Origin: Porphyra umbilicalis
Lineage: Eukaryota > Rhodophyta > Bangiophyceae > Bangiales > Bangiaceae
Assembly (NCBI GenBank): GCA_002049455.2
Contig: KV918972.1
Location: 1 to 64,000, forward strand
Direction: 5' to 3'
DNA length: 64,000 nucleotides
Shown here: positions 11,616 through 22,146 of the stretch, piece after piece
Layout of the letters: every line of letters starts with the position of its first letter
Numbering within the stretch: position 1 is the stretch's first letter
Translations under genes and position numbers: made by a program
Notes under the pieces: generated by a model
What the model saw: only the letters and a program-made list of their open reading frames with translations
What the model was told of the DNA's origin: nothing
The model's database searches: none

Positions 11616-11829
11616 ATGGCTTCCTCAGGCGCCAAGAAGAAAGGCGGTGTGGGCATACGGGGCCCCGAACACCTGTCACTCGGCGGCCTCCGCGCCGACG
11701 GCCGGCTGCCGGCCGAGGCGCGCACCATGGCCATCTCCCTCGGCGTGTTGCCGCACGCAGACGGCTCCGCGGCCATCCGCCAGGGTAACACGTGGGTTCT
11801 TGCGTCCGTGAGTGGGCCCCATGAAGGGC

Positions 11830-11862
<33 letters not shown>

Positions 11863-12470
11863 GGGGTGGCGGCGGCGCGGCGACGACCGCCACGGGCGTC
11901 CCTCAAGGCGCCCACACCGAAGACACTGGCCTCGTCCGCTGCACCGTCACCACCGCCCGCTTCTCCACCCCCGCCGGCCGCAAAGCGTCGGTTCGCAGCG
12001 GCGGGGACATTGCCGACGCGGTCGCGTCGACCTTCACGTCCGTCGTGCTCACGGGCCTCTTTGGGCGCTCCGTCGTGGACGTGCAAGTGCAGGTGCTCGT
12101 CGACGATGGGTGCGTGCGGTCCGCAGCCATCAACGCCACGGCGGCGGCGCTCGCCGACGCGGGCGTGGCGATGGCCGACCTCGTCGCCGGCTGCAGCGTC
12201 GCGTTTGTCGGCGGCGTCGCGCTCGTCGACCCGACCGCCGCCGAGTCGGCCGGCGCCGAGGGCGGGGGGGGGTTAACCGCCGTCATTGCCGTCGGCAGCG
12301 GGGACGTGGTCAGCGCCGAGGTGGACGGCAAGATGGCGAGCGTGGGGGTCCTCGCCGAGGGCCTCGACGCGGCGGGGGGGGGGGCGGAGCAGGCGGCGCT
12401 CGCCATGCGCGAAGCGCTGCGGCAGTACACGCTTGGGTTGATCGACGCGCGGGGGCACGTGGCGTTTTAG
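11616..12470 (+). CDS. RRP41: Exosome core subunit RRP41 (RNase PH fold)
   Basis: RRP41 pairs with RRP45 in the six-subunit RNase PH ring of the RNA exosome, which processes and degrades RNA in nucleus and cytoplasm. The uninterrupted 284-residue frame starts at the ATG at 11616 (GCCATGG context); the same frame also has an ATG at 11529, which I consider less likely. Diagnostic stretches are LRADGRLPAEARTM, ADGSAAIRQGNTWVLASVSGPHE, FSTPAGRK, a FTSVVLTGLFGRSVVDVQVQVL core and a C-terminal helix ending near RQYTLGLIDARG. The order and spacing fit RRP41 better than RRP46. An added (GGC)n glycine tract at about 11824-11880 sits in a surface loop position and makes the protein longer than the roughly 245 residues usual elsewhere. 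No intron is needed and no frame break is seen. Confidence 0.9.
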
Positions 12471-12845
12471 GGGGGTGCGGCGCTGGGGATGGACGCAGCG
12501 GTGGGGGTGGGCGGAGCGGTTGGGGGACGCGAGCGGGCGGGGCGGTGGGCGGTTGGGGACAACGGCCGCGACAGCGGCGTGCACAGCAATGATGGCATGA
12601 CGAGAAAAGAGGAATGTATGGGTGGCCGTGCTGCGCGGGTTTCGGCGGATACAGGGCCAGACCGTTTGCGGACGACGAGACAATAGCAGCAGCACAAAAA
12701 CCAAAAAGAAAGCCCATTGGCGTATACGCAAGATGGCAGTCGGCACCCACCTCAGTCACAAACGCAAGATTAAGAAGATTACGCATAGGATAGAGAGGCA
12801 GCTACGAAGAGAGTTGATGGTCACACCTGCCCCGCAGGCGGCGCC
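12471..12845. other. Convergent 3' intergenic spacer
   Basis: 375 bp between the stop codons of RRP41 and the pyrophosphatase fusion, which point at each other. It should hold both 3' UTRs. I found no clear polyadenylation hexamer and no other gene. Confidence 0.5.
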
Positions 12846-15276
12846 CTACATCGAGTAGGCCTGCGCAAACGTGTCCGGGTTAATCTTGTTCTTCTCCACC
12901 GCCGCGTGGCCCATGACAAACTCCTCCACCCGGTCGACGTCCTTGCTGCTGCCGACAAACAGGGGCACGCTCATCTCAAATGACCACGCAGACAGCTCGA
13001 GGAGCGGGCGCTTGCCGACGCTCGCACGCCCACCCGCCTGGCGCGCGACAAATGCCAGCGGCGCAGCTTCGGTCAGGTAGCGCGCGAGGTCAGCTTTTTG
13101 CGGGCCCGGCAGCATGAGAATGCCGCCGCGCGTCAAAACCGAGTGGAAGTTGGCGACCAGATTGCCGTTGTGACGGAAGACCTTGGTCGATTCTGGGGCC
13201 TCCAACTCCGCCACGTACTCGGCGACGCCCTGCACCACGTGCGGCAGCACCGCAGTGTCGACCGAGTAAATCGGGCCGGCGTCGGGCGTGTGGATATGCT
13301 GTGTCGACAGCACAAAATGGCCACTGATGGTGTCGAGGGTGAACAAGTGGACGCCGTAGCCCATGGAGAAGACCAGGAAGGTCGACGCACCAAACATGCA
13401 GTACCCAGCAGCGACCTGCTCGTAGCCGGGGCGCTGCAAGAGGTCCGCCGAGTCGCCCTCCTTGCCCGGCGCGGACTTTCGGTAGTAGACGGAGAAGGTC
13501 GAGCCGAGCGACGCGCCGGGCACGCCCATCAGCGGGTTGAACACGACGATGTAGTTGCCAACGTCCGTGCCCGCCTCCAGGTCCATGACCTCGTTGGTCA
13601 GACTGGAGAAGATGAGGCAGCACAGGCCCGATGAGGCGAGCGACGCGTGAATCTGCTGGTTGGAGAAGGCGGCGAGGGCGGAAAACTGCGCATTGGGCGC
13701 ATCGCACAGCTGCGCGCGCACGCACTTGTAGGCGACACCCAGCTCGGTGATGAGCAGGGAGAGGTCGTTCGAGCCGTGGGGGAACTTCCGCTGCAGTTCC
13801 GTGCAAAATCGCTTGATGGTGACCATCGGCCGGATCGCGTCCAGGTCCGGGTCGTCCTGGTCAAATGACGGGGGAGGGATGTGGGCGGTCATGTCCGCCA
13901 GCGAGGACGTCTTGCGGAGAGACATAGCCGCCGCGTTGGCACCCCGCTCCGCCGCCGCCGCCGCCGTGGCATCCACATCGCGCTTGATGAGCGCTTCCGC
14001 GTCCTGTACCTTCATGTACGCCGGCACCGCCGACAGGGTGGTGTTGGCGCAATCGTGGTTCTTGTGACTGACTTGCCCAGTGATGAGCTTGCGCCACGCC
14101 TGGTAGCACTCGTCGATAATCTCCAGCGCGTAATGCGCCGGCTGCACCTGCTCCCGGAAGGCGAACACATTGTGGGCCTTGCCGTCGGGCACCTTGTATG
14201 TGCGGAACCAGGAGAAAGTGGCGTGGAGGAGGCCCGGCAGCACCCGGTACAGGTCGTCAATGTCGTTCATTTCCGCTGCCAGTGGGTCGTTGATGTCGAC
14301 GACAATGACCTTCCAGTCCATTTCGCCCTCGTCAATCATGCCGAGGACGCCGAGAACCTTGACCTGCTTGACTTCCCCAACCGTCGCGGCAGCTTTGCCA
14401 ATCTCACACACGTCCAGGGGGTCCCCGTCGCCGAGGGCGCCCGTCTCCATGTGCACCTGCGAGGGGTCCTCCCAGGTTTGTGGGAAGCAGCCATAGTTCC
14501 TGCGTGGTGTCATGAAGAGGGGAGGGAGGGGCAGGCCAGAGATAGGAAAGGAGCAGCAGTAGGCAGAGCAGGGAAACAAAGAACAGTCAGTTCAGAAAAC
14601 AGCTGGCCAGAGGGAATAGGTTCCCAGAGAGCTCGGTGCTGACCGACGCCCCAGTCGCCAGTCTGCATGTGACAAAACCAGAGCCAGACCAAGAGCCATC
14701 GCCAGCAGAGGCCTAAGCGTACCAAATGTAGCCCTTGTACGGGAAGACGTTGTGCACAAAGCGCTTCTTCCCCTTCTTCTCGTCCTGTACGATGGGCGCC
14801 AGCGGGGCCTTGGTCTTCAGCTCCAACTTGGCGTTGGTCCACCGGGGAATCTCGACGACCATGTTGAACACATTCTTCTCCTTATCCGCGTACAGCGGGA
14901 TGTCATGGAGCGGGTTGACCGGCCCAAACCCCTCTTTGTTGTAGTAGATGCGGAAATCCCCCGTGTCAGCATCAGACGGATCCCGCACGTGCGTCAGCGT
15001 GTAGATGCCATCGCCAGTATCGACCGCGCCCAGGTCCCCGCCGCCGCCCATGGTGCTGTGATCGTCGCGCCGCTGCGTTTGGCCAGGTCTCGCCCGCGAC
15101 AATGCTGCTGGTGGTCCACTGTCGGCCGTGCCGTGCGCCGTCGGCGGCGCGGAGGCGTTGGTGGTGGTGGCGGTGGCAGTGGTGAGGCGGCCGAGCAGAT
15201 GCCCAGACAATTTCGGGCAGGAGAGGCCGGCAGCAGCGGATGGCAATGCGAGTGACCTGTGGCGCACAGGATACAC
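12846..15276 (-). CDS. Inorganic pyrophosphatase fused to a degenerate FBPase domain
   Basis: Exons are 15276-14723 and 14499-12846. Intron 14500-14722 (223 nt, GTACGC...CAG, phase 2) restores GYIWNYG across the join and gives 735 residues with no break. The family I pyrophosphatase part (about 90-330) hydrolyses PPi to two Pi. Its catalytic set looks complete: [26 protein letters not shown] at 209-214, IDEGEMDWK at 241-248 and the YK pair at 286-287. An Ala-rich linker follows. Residues about 409-735 then match fructose-1,6-bisphosphatase in order ([43 protein letters not shown]). The metal-binding acids are lost: the FDPLDG motif reads FNPLMG (506-511), and the SEE motif is gone, with SSL in that region (483-485). 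So this half is probably regulatory or structural. A second in-frame ATG at 15051 would drop a 75-residue N-terminus that may be a targeting peptide. Confidence 0.88.
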
Positions 15277-16309
15277 GAAGCAGCTTCTGTGTGGCAGAGA
15301 TGACGCCTCCTTACAGAACCATCAGCAGCTGTTCATATATTCTCAACCAATGCTGTCCTCCGGTAATGCTCAATTCAGTACACTAAAAGTAACACTTCCA
15401 CAGCTACTTCAAACAAAAACGAACACTTCGAGACGAAACTGAACTTCACTCCAGCCCCGTTGGCTGTATTAATACCGGCTTCATCTCGGTCGTTCCTGGA
15501 TTCTGGCTTTGTCACGCGGGCCTGGCGGGTAACCCCCGCCGAAATCTTGCGGCTGCAGATACCATAGAGGCTGCGAGTAGTGTCAGAGTGCCGAAGCTTG
15601 CGCTGACGTTTCTTCTTGCTTGTGACTTTGGCGGGAGGGACATCTGGGTGTCACTCGCTGGCACGGCTGTCGAGCCGAGTACTGACTGATGATTGAGGCT
15701 GACGGCAGGCGTCGTCAGACTGGCGCTTCTGGGAAGCTTAATGAACAGCGTGTGGGTTGCTTCAGGGTGGTAGTATCTTAGCAAACTGGCAGCCGTGGCG
15801 CGGTGCATCGACCGAGTGACTGCTGCCGTCGACGCGGACCTCACCTGGGGGCGGTATCCCCCGCATGGATACCACATGGCGTATTTCTCTGCACTTCGTG
15901 TACGTATTGAAAACAGCAGCAAGCAGAGTCCAATGATCACAGAACAAATGACACAGGTTTATGAGCTCTCCGCATATGGGTAGGTCGTTTTAGAAGTGGA
16001 AAAAATGAACAACTAATGTTCAGTAGGCTTCAGTGCTTTACGCAATTTTTATGGGATGCAGGTTGTCCATAGGAATTGACGTCCCGTCAACTACGAGGCA
16101 CACGTCGACCGCGCCCTACAGAGTGCGATGCGGCATGTCGTATTTAGGACGGTTGGCACGCCTCACGCGGCCGGTGTCGACGGCCACCGCTCTGGCCCGT
16201 TGTATACCCGCGTCATCCCTCCCACTGCCCCGCCGTTGCCGCCCGCTTCTCGTCCGCACGGCTGCTGGACAGGCACCGCCGGTGGGTCGCGCTACTCCCT
16301 GCTGTCATC
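15277..16309. promoter_or_regulatory. Divergent intergenic region, pyrophosphatase and VDAC
   Basis: About 1 kb between two start codons facing away from each other. On the minus strand a TATATGA-like box (about 15335-15342) sits some 60 nt upstream of the first pyrophosphatase ATG, with a CCAAT pentamer on the plus strand at 15346-15350. Composition is notably less GC-rich than the flanking genes. No other gene is supported. Confidence 0.4.
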
Positions 16310-17517
16310 ATGTTTCTCTATGGAGACCTGGGCAAGGCCGCCAAGAGTGCGTTGACGCGACGATCTGTGACTGGCACTCGATGGCGGCGTGGGTGCTGCG
16401 TTTCCTCGTCGCCGCAGCGTGCCGCCTCGTCTCTTTCCACCCCGTGCCGCCGCTGTGAGCTACGATCCCAATGGGGGAGGGTCTGCTGCGCGTATTTGCC
16501 CGTGTTTGGAGTGCGATGGCGGTTCCACGGTGTCGGCGGCACCGACTCGGCGGTTGTACTGACGGCTGTTTTTCCGCTTGGCTCACGTCTGCTACCCCGC
16601 GCTGGCGTGTCACCGGTTGATGAATTGCGTTGCCCCTATCGGTTGGCGCCCTTGTGTGTGTGGATCCCGGCCGTTTGAACTCCGTGCCTCCCCCCCGCCC
16701 CTGATCGTTGTCCTACGTGATAGAGCTGCTGACCGACAACTACACTTCGGATCAGAAGCTGACCTTCAAGACCACGACCGCCCAGAAGGTGACCTACACC
16801 GCCACTGGCGTGCAGGATGCGGACACAAACCTCATCAGCGGTGATGTGGCCATGAAGATGGGCGTTGCCGGTCACGCCGTCACGACCAAGCTGTTCACGT
16901 CGGGCAAGCTGACGTCCGAGGTGACCCTCGACCGCCTTGGCGTGGAGGGCCTCTCCGTCAAGGTGCTGGGCGCACTCTCCGACTCGGGCGCCGCCTCTGC
17001 TGGGGCCAGCGCCGAGTGGAACACCCCCTCCGTGTCGGCGACGCTCTTGTCGGACCTGTCGTCGGCGCCGACCCTGCGGGCGACCGTCGTGGCGGGCCAC
17101 GGTGGCGTGTATGTGGGTGGGGAGACGGCTTACGACACGGCCAAGAGCGAGACGACGATGGCCGACTTGTCGATCAGCTACGCGGACCGCTTCGAGTCGG
17201 AGATTAACCTGCAGCTGCAGAACAAGGGCACCCGCGCGCTGCTGAGCTACGGCCATGAGGCCGCCCCGGGCTTTGCTGTCGCCGCCCAGTACGCGTATGA
17301 CCTCAAGTCGCACGAGAGCGTGCTGACGGCGGGCACCAACACCCTGCTCGCCGACGGTGGCTCGTTCAAGGTCAAGGTCGACTCGCTCGGCCTGCTGTCG
17401 GTGGCCCTGAAGCACACCCTGCACCCGAGCACGACGCTCGTGCTGAGCACCAGCGTGGACCTCAAGTCGGAGGTCAAGCAGTCGTCCAAGGTCGGCATTT
17501 CGCTCTGTATTGAGTAG
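16310..17517 (+). CDS. VDAC: Mitochondrial outer-membrane porin VDAC (two exons)
   Basis: VDAC forms the 19-strand beta-barrel channel through which ATP, ADP, phosphate and other small metabolites cross the mitochondrial outer membrane. A tiny first exon (16310-16346) encodes MFLYGDLGKAAK. Intron 16347-16723 (377 nt, GTGCGT...TAG, phase 1) joins it to exon 2 (16724-17517), producing the typical GKAAKKLLTDNYTSDQKLTF start of porins. The total is 276 residues, the normal VDAC length. The rest shows the alternating polar/hydrophobic pattern of beta strands and the usual C-terminal half (HTLHPSTTLVLSTSVDLKS... ending LCIE). Codon use is GC-rich but without the homopolymer interruptions of its neighbours. 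Assignment to the VDAC/Tom40 superfamily is clear, and the N-terminal helix favours VDAC over Tom40. Confidence 0.9.
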
Positions 17518-19070
17518 CTTCCGCGTGGCGCCTTGTAGATGCTGTCGCTCGGGCTCGTGCGTTTTCTTTCTTTTTTTTGGTGCTGTACGGGCGACCCCCA
17601 GTCTGTGTATCTCTCCTTTTCCTTTGCTCCCCCTTGCCCCGTTTCTTGTCAGTCGCTTGTGTCTGTCTTTCTCTGCCTCTGCTCTCCACCCACCGTCGCT
17701 GCGACCGACGCGGGCGCGGGCACCCCCCCGCCGCCACCGCCGCCGCATGTATTGGCGGGGGAATCGCTGGGCCATGGGTGTGGTGGCCCGCGCGCCTCTT
17801 GCAAACACACCCCCCGCCACGCGCCCGTCCGAAGCGGGGATCCCTGCCCGCGGCCGCGCCGGCGGCGGCCCCCACGGGCCACGTGCACCTGCGCGCGCGC
17901 GGGGGGCTCGCTTTGCACCGTGCCCCGCGCGCCGTCGGCCCTCCATCGGCCACGATTGGTCCGATCGGGACAACCGTCGACAACAGGCTGTTGCAAAATA
18001 CACCCAACCGACCGCGGCTGCGCCCGCGAGGAATTCCCCCAATAATGCCCGCCCGCGCGTCGGCCCGCGCGGCGGCGGCGGCGGCGCCCGCGGCGGCGGC
18101 GGCGACCCCCCCCCCCCCGCCCGCGACTGTCGGGCGGCGGCGGCCTCGGCAGCGGGCGCGCCGCCGGCGCCGCCGGCGCGCCCGCGGCCGCCCCCGCGTG
18201 ACGGGGGTCGGGGCGAGCGCGGCGGCCGCCGCCCGACCGCCGCCGCGGCCGCCGCGCCCGTCGGCGGCGGCGCTCGTGGGCGGGGCGGCGCCGCGCGGCC
18301 GCGGGCGGCCTCGCCCGCCGCCGCCCGCCGCCGTCGGCCCGTCGGTCGGCCCGTCGGCTCGCGGGCCCGTCGGCCGGTCCGTCGGGCCGTGGCGGCGGCG
18401 GCCGAGGACCCCCCCCGCCGCCGCGCCGCCGCCGCGCGGGCCATGGCGGCCGTGGCGTCCGCGCGGCGGCGGCGCCGTCGACGGCGGTCCGCGCGTCGGC
18501 CGACGGGGCAACGGCGGCCGCCGCGCCGCCGGCGGCCGCCGCTCGCCACCCGCCGCGTGCGGCGGCGCCCCGTCCCCCCGCTCCCCCCCGCCATGCGCGC
18601 GCGCCCCCGCCGCCGCCACCGTCGTCGCCACTCCCCCCGCGCGCCGCCGCCTCCCGACCGTCGGCGGGCGCGCAAAAGGGCCCCCCCGCCCCCGCGTCGA
18701 CGGGGGTCTCCCCAGCACTGCCGTCCGTGCCGCCGTCGCGCGCCGCCGCCCGCCCGCCCCCCGACCGCGCATGGCGCCGGCCGAAGCGCCACGGCGGGGC
18801 GGCCGCCGGCGCTCCCCCCCAGACGGCGGGTGCGGCGGCGACGGCGGCGGCGGCGGCGGCGGCGACGGTGGCGGGCGCCGTCGTCCGACGGCGGCGACCG
18901 CCGACGCGGCGCGGCGGGGAGGGCGGCGGGGGGCGGGGTCCCCCGCAGGGGCGCCGCCGCCGAGCCCCCCGAAAACGGGGCGGCGGGCGCCCGAGCGCGG
19001 GACCCGACGGCGGCGGGGGCGGGCGCTCGCCGCCGCCGCCGCCGCCGCGGCGACGGGCGTCACCCTTGCC
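17518..19070. other. VDAC 3' flank and GCC/GGC low-complexity tract
   Basis: The first 180 bases are pyrimidine-rich and probably form the VDAC 3' UTR. From about 17700 the sequence becomes GCC/CGG-rich, and frames on both strands stay open for hundreds of codons with Ala, Arg, Gly and Pro only. No domain is visible, so no gene is called, although the 5' end of the carrier gene could extend into this stretch. Confidence 0.45.
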
Positions 19071-20044
19071 ATGGCCGCGTCGCGCGCGGCCGCCGCGGCG
19101 GTGCTGCCCGCCGGCTGGGCCGACGGTGTCGGTGGCGACGCGGCGGCGGCGCCGCGGGGTGTGGCGGGCGGCGGTGCGGCCGCCGTCGGCGCAGCGGCGG
19201 CGGGTACCGCCCTTGGCGCGGTGCCGCCGGCGGCCGGCGGGGGGGTGGTCGTGCTGCCGCCGCCGCGCAGCGTCGAGCGGGTGGGGGTGATTGACGGCCT
19301 CGCTCCGCCGGTCGTGCCAAGGACGGACGCGGCGGTGGCGGTGGCAGCGGCGGTGGCGGCGGCGGCGGCGGCGGCGGACGCGGCGGGTGACCGCGTCGGG
19401 GGGGTTGGGTCCGCCGTCGCAGGCGCGGCGGCGCCGGTGGGGGCGGTGGTCCCTGCCGCCGACGGGGTGGCTGCGCCGACGGCGGCGGGGGACCGGGGCG
19501 GGGTGGTGGCGCCTGCCGCTGCCGCGTCGCCGGCGTCGGCCGCTGGCGGGCTGGGGGTCGAGGGAGCACCCGCCTCCACGGTCGCGGGTGTCGGGGGCGG
19601 CGTGCCGCCCGCCGCGCCGACCGCCGCGCCCGCCGTTGCCGTCGCAGCAATGGCGGCGGCGGGCAGGGACGCGTCGCGTCTGCCCGCGGCGCCAGTGGCG
19701 GCGGTGGCAGACGTACCCCCAGCGACGGTGGGGGCGGCCGGCGGGGCGCCGCCACCCCCGCCCGCCGTGCTCACCACACTGCCAGGGAGTGCGCACCCCC
19801 CCCCCCCCCCCCCCCCCCGCGTGGTCGGCGCGTCAGACAGCCCGCGCGCGCGCGCGCCGCCCTCTGCCGACGCGCACGCGCGGGGCATCCCCGCCCCCCC
19901 CCCCCCGGCGGCCCGACCGCCGCCCTCCTCTTCCTCGCCGCCACCGCCCTGCTCCTCGCCGCGGACCGCGCGGTGAGTCGCGCCGCCGCCGCCGCCACCG
20001 CAACGGCGGGCGGCCGCGGCGGGACGGCGGGCGGGGGCGTCCCC

Positions 20045-20082
<38 letters not shown>

Positions 20083-21715
20083 CGTGTGCCGCTGGGCGGC
20101 GGCGGCGGCGCGGCGCGGGCGGGCGGCGCGGGCGCCCGGGCGGGGGGCGGCGGGGGGAGCGGCGGCGGCGCCGCCGCCGCCGGGCGGTGGAGCGGCGGCC
20201 AGTGTGGCCGCCGTGGCCACCGCCGGCGGCGTCGCGGTCGCGCTCCTCGTCGGTCGGGGGCTGTGGGTGTGGCTGGGGGCGGCGGGCAACGGCGGCGGCG
20301 GCGGGGGCGTGGGGGCGTTTGCGACCCACTTTGTGGTCGGCGGGTTGTGCGCGCTCGCCACCCACGCGGCGGTCGTGCCGCTCGACGTTGTCAAGACGCG
20401 CCAACAGACGGGCACGGGAGGCGGCGGGGTGGGGGGGGCCCCGGGCGGCGCCCCCGCGACGGGCGCCGCCGGCGCCACCGACGGCCCCCCCCGCCCGTCC
20501 GCCGCCGCCGTGGCGCGCGCGATTGTGGCGGCGGACGGGGTGCGGGGCCTCCTCGTCGGCCTCGGCGCAACGGCGGTGGGGTACTTTGCGCACGGGGGCG
20601 TCAAGTTTGGGGTGTATGAGGCGCTCCGCGCGGCGGGCGGGGGGGGGGGGGGGGGGGCGGGGGGGAGGTTGGCACCGCGGCCGCAGCCGCGGCCGCGGCC
20701 GTGGCCGAGACGCTCGCGTGCCTCGCCCTCTGCCCGATGGAGGCGGTCCGCATTCGGGCGGTTGCCGACCGGGGGCGGGTGGGACCCCCGGGGGGGAAGG
20801 CCCCGCCGTCGGCGGCCGCGGCGGCGGCCGCGGCGGGGGGGGTGGCGACGGCAACGGCGGCGGCGGCGGCGGCGGGGTCGACGCGCCCCCCCCCCTGGGC
20901 CCCACGGCGGCGGCGGGGGCGCGCCCCTCCCCCCCTCCACCCAAGGGCCCCCCCCCCCCGGCGGCGGCGGGTGGGCCCCCCCACCCCCCCCCCCCCCCTT
21001 CCCCCCCGGCCTGTGGGCGGGCGCGTCTGCCCTTGTGGCCGAGGCGGGGGTACGGCGGGGCCTCTACCGGGGCCTCCCCGTCCTCCTCCTCCGCCAACTC
21101 CCCTACACGGTCACCACCTTTGTCACGTACGAGCGGCTCGTTGCGGGCGTGCGGGCGGCGGCGCCGGCCGCGCCGCCCGCACTCACCGCCGCGCTCGCGG
21201 GCGCCGCCGCCGGCGCCGCCGCGGCGGTCGTCTCCCACCCGGCGGACACGCTGCTGTCGGCGGTCGCGGCGGCGACGCCGGGGGTGGGGGGGGGGGGGGG
21301 GGGGGGGGGCTGGGGGGGGGCGGCGGCAAGACCCCCGCCGCCGCCGGCGCCGGCGGCGGCGGCGCGGCGGCGGGCGGCGGCGGGGTGTCGGTGCGCGGCT
21401 TGGCCGCCGCCGCCCGGCGCCTCGGGTGGGGGGGCTGTGGGCGGGGGTGGCGCCCCGCACCGCCGCCGTGGCGTTGATGCTCGGCGCGCAGCTCGGCGGG
21501 TACGATGCGATTAAGGTTGGCCTCGGCGTCGGCGGTGGGGGCGCCGCCGCCGCCGCCGCTGCGGCGGGGGCGGCGGGGGTGGGGGGGGGGCACGCCCCGC
21601 CTGGTCGGCGCTCGTGCTGGCCGCGTCGGAGGGGGGGGGGGGGGTGCGCCGCGCCGGCACCCAGCTGGTGGGGGACGTTGTGGCGGGCGTCGCGGCGACG
21701 CGGCGGGGGGCATGA
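19071..21715 (+). CDS. Mitochondrial carrier, phosphate-carrier type (frame broken at G/C runs)
   Basis: SLC25-family carriers span the mitochondrial inner membrane with three two-helix repeats. Repeat 1 near 20302-20640 has THAAVVPLDVVKTRQQ and GLGATAVGYFAHGGVKFG. Repeat 2 near 20703-20770 has CPMEAVRIRAV. Repeat 3 near 21050-21260 has QLPYTVTTFVTYERL and SHPADTLLSAV. The last helix pair continues as GLWAGVAPRTAA and GGYDAIKVGLG near 21430-21525. PLDxVK, GY..QG-like FAHGG..KFG and the SHPAD form of repeat 3 point to the phosphate carrier (PiC/SLC25A3), which imports Pi with protons. Frame changes occur at C runs (19796-19818 and 19894-19906) and at G/C runs at 20638-20657, about 20950-21000 and 21283-21310. 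A roughly 300-residue Ala/Val/Gly-rich leader from the ATG at 19071 is unusual for the family, so the start is uncertain. The end is the TGA at 21713. Confidence 0.65.
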
Positions 21716-21912
21716 GCGCGGCGCGCGCGTGCGGCGCGTGGGGTGAATCCCCGCGCCGCGCGTACGGGTGGGGGGGGGCGGTGGAGGTCGGCACGGGGAC
21801 TGGCGGGTGGGGGGTTCGTAGCCCGTGTGGCGTGCCGCAACGGGTCTGCCCGCATGCAAGGGCACGTCTCGGCAGACACGACCCTGTATCTCGCGGCGGC
21901 GCGTGCAATGGA

Positions 21913-22010
21913 TGGCTGCGGGCGTCGCCCCTCGAGTTCACGTCCCGCACTATGGATATAGGTGGCTGCGGGCGTCATCACTGCAGAGTTCATGTCCCGC
22001 ACTGCGTCAG
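21913..22010. repeat. Two 50-bp direct repeats
   Basis: TGGCTGCGGGCGTC begins two adjacent, diverged units at 21913 and 21963, each ending in TCCCGCAC. They lie just outside the MITE that starts at about 22021, whose end also carries TCCCGCACT. Confidence 0.55.
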
Positions 22011-22020
22011 TGCGTCTTAT

Positions 22021-22146
22021 ACAGCTGCTCTGTAACAAATCCCGCACTCCAACTGACCAAATCGGCCTCCACGACCCCGCAAGGGCCGTTTTGGAACTCT
22101 TCTGGAACAGTTGGAGAGCGAGATTTCTTGGAGAACGGCTGTAGGC
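22021..22146. mobile_element. Short MITE related to the 36.8-kb element
   Basis: The right end (22081-22146), read in reverse complement, begins CCTACAGCCGTTCTCC and runs into AATCTCGCTCTCCAACTG. The left side (22031-22075) holds AAATCCCGCACTCCAACTG and AAATCGGCCTC. These blocks match the terminal repeats of the element at 36757-37287. The left tip is diverged or truncated, and no target duplication could be identified. Confidence 0.5.

Noticed and set aside
17474..21865. A 1,463-codon minus-strand open frame
   Set aside because: It covers the carrier domains and the end of VDAC on the opposite strand and has no motif. It is a GC-driven shadow frame.
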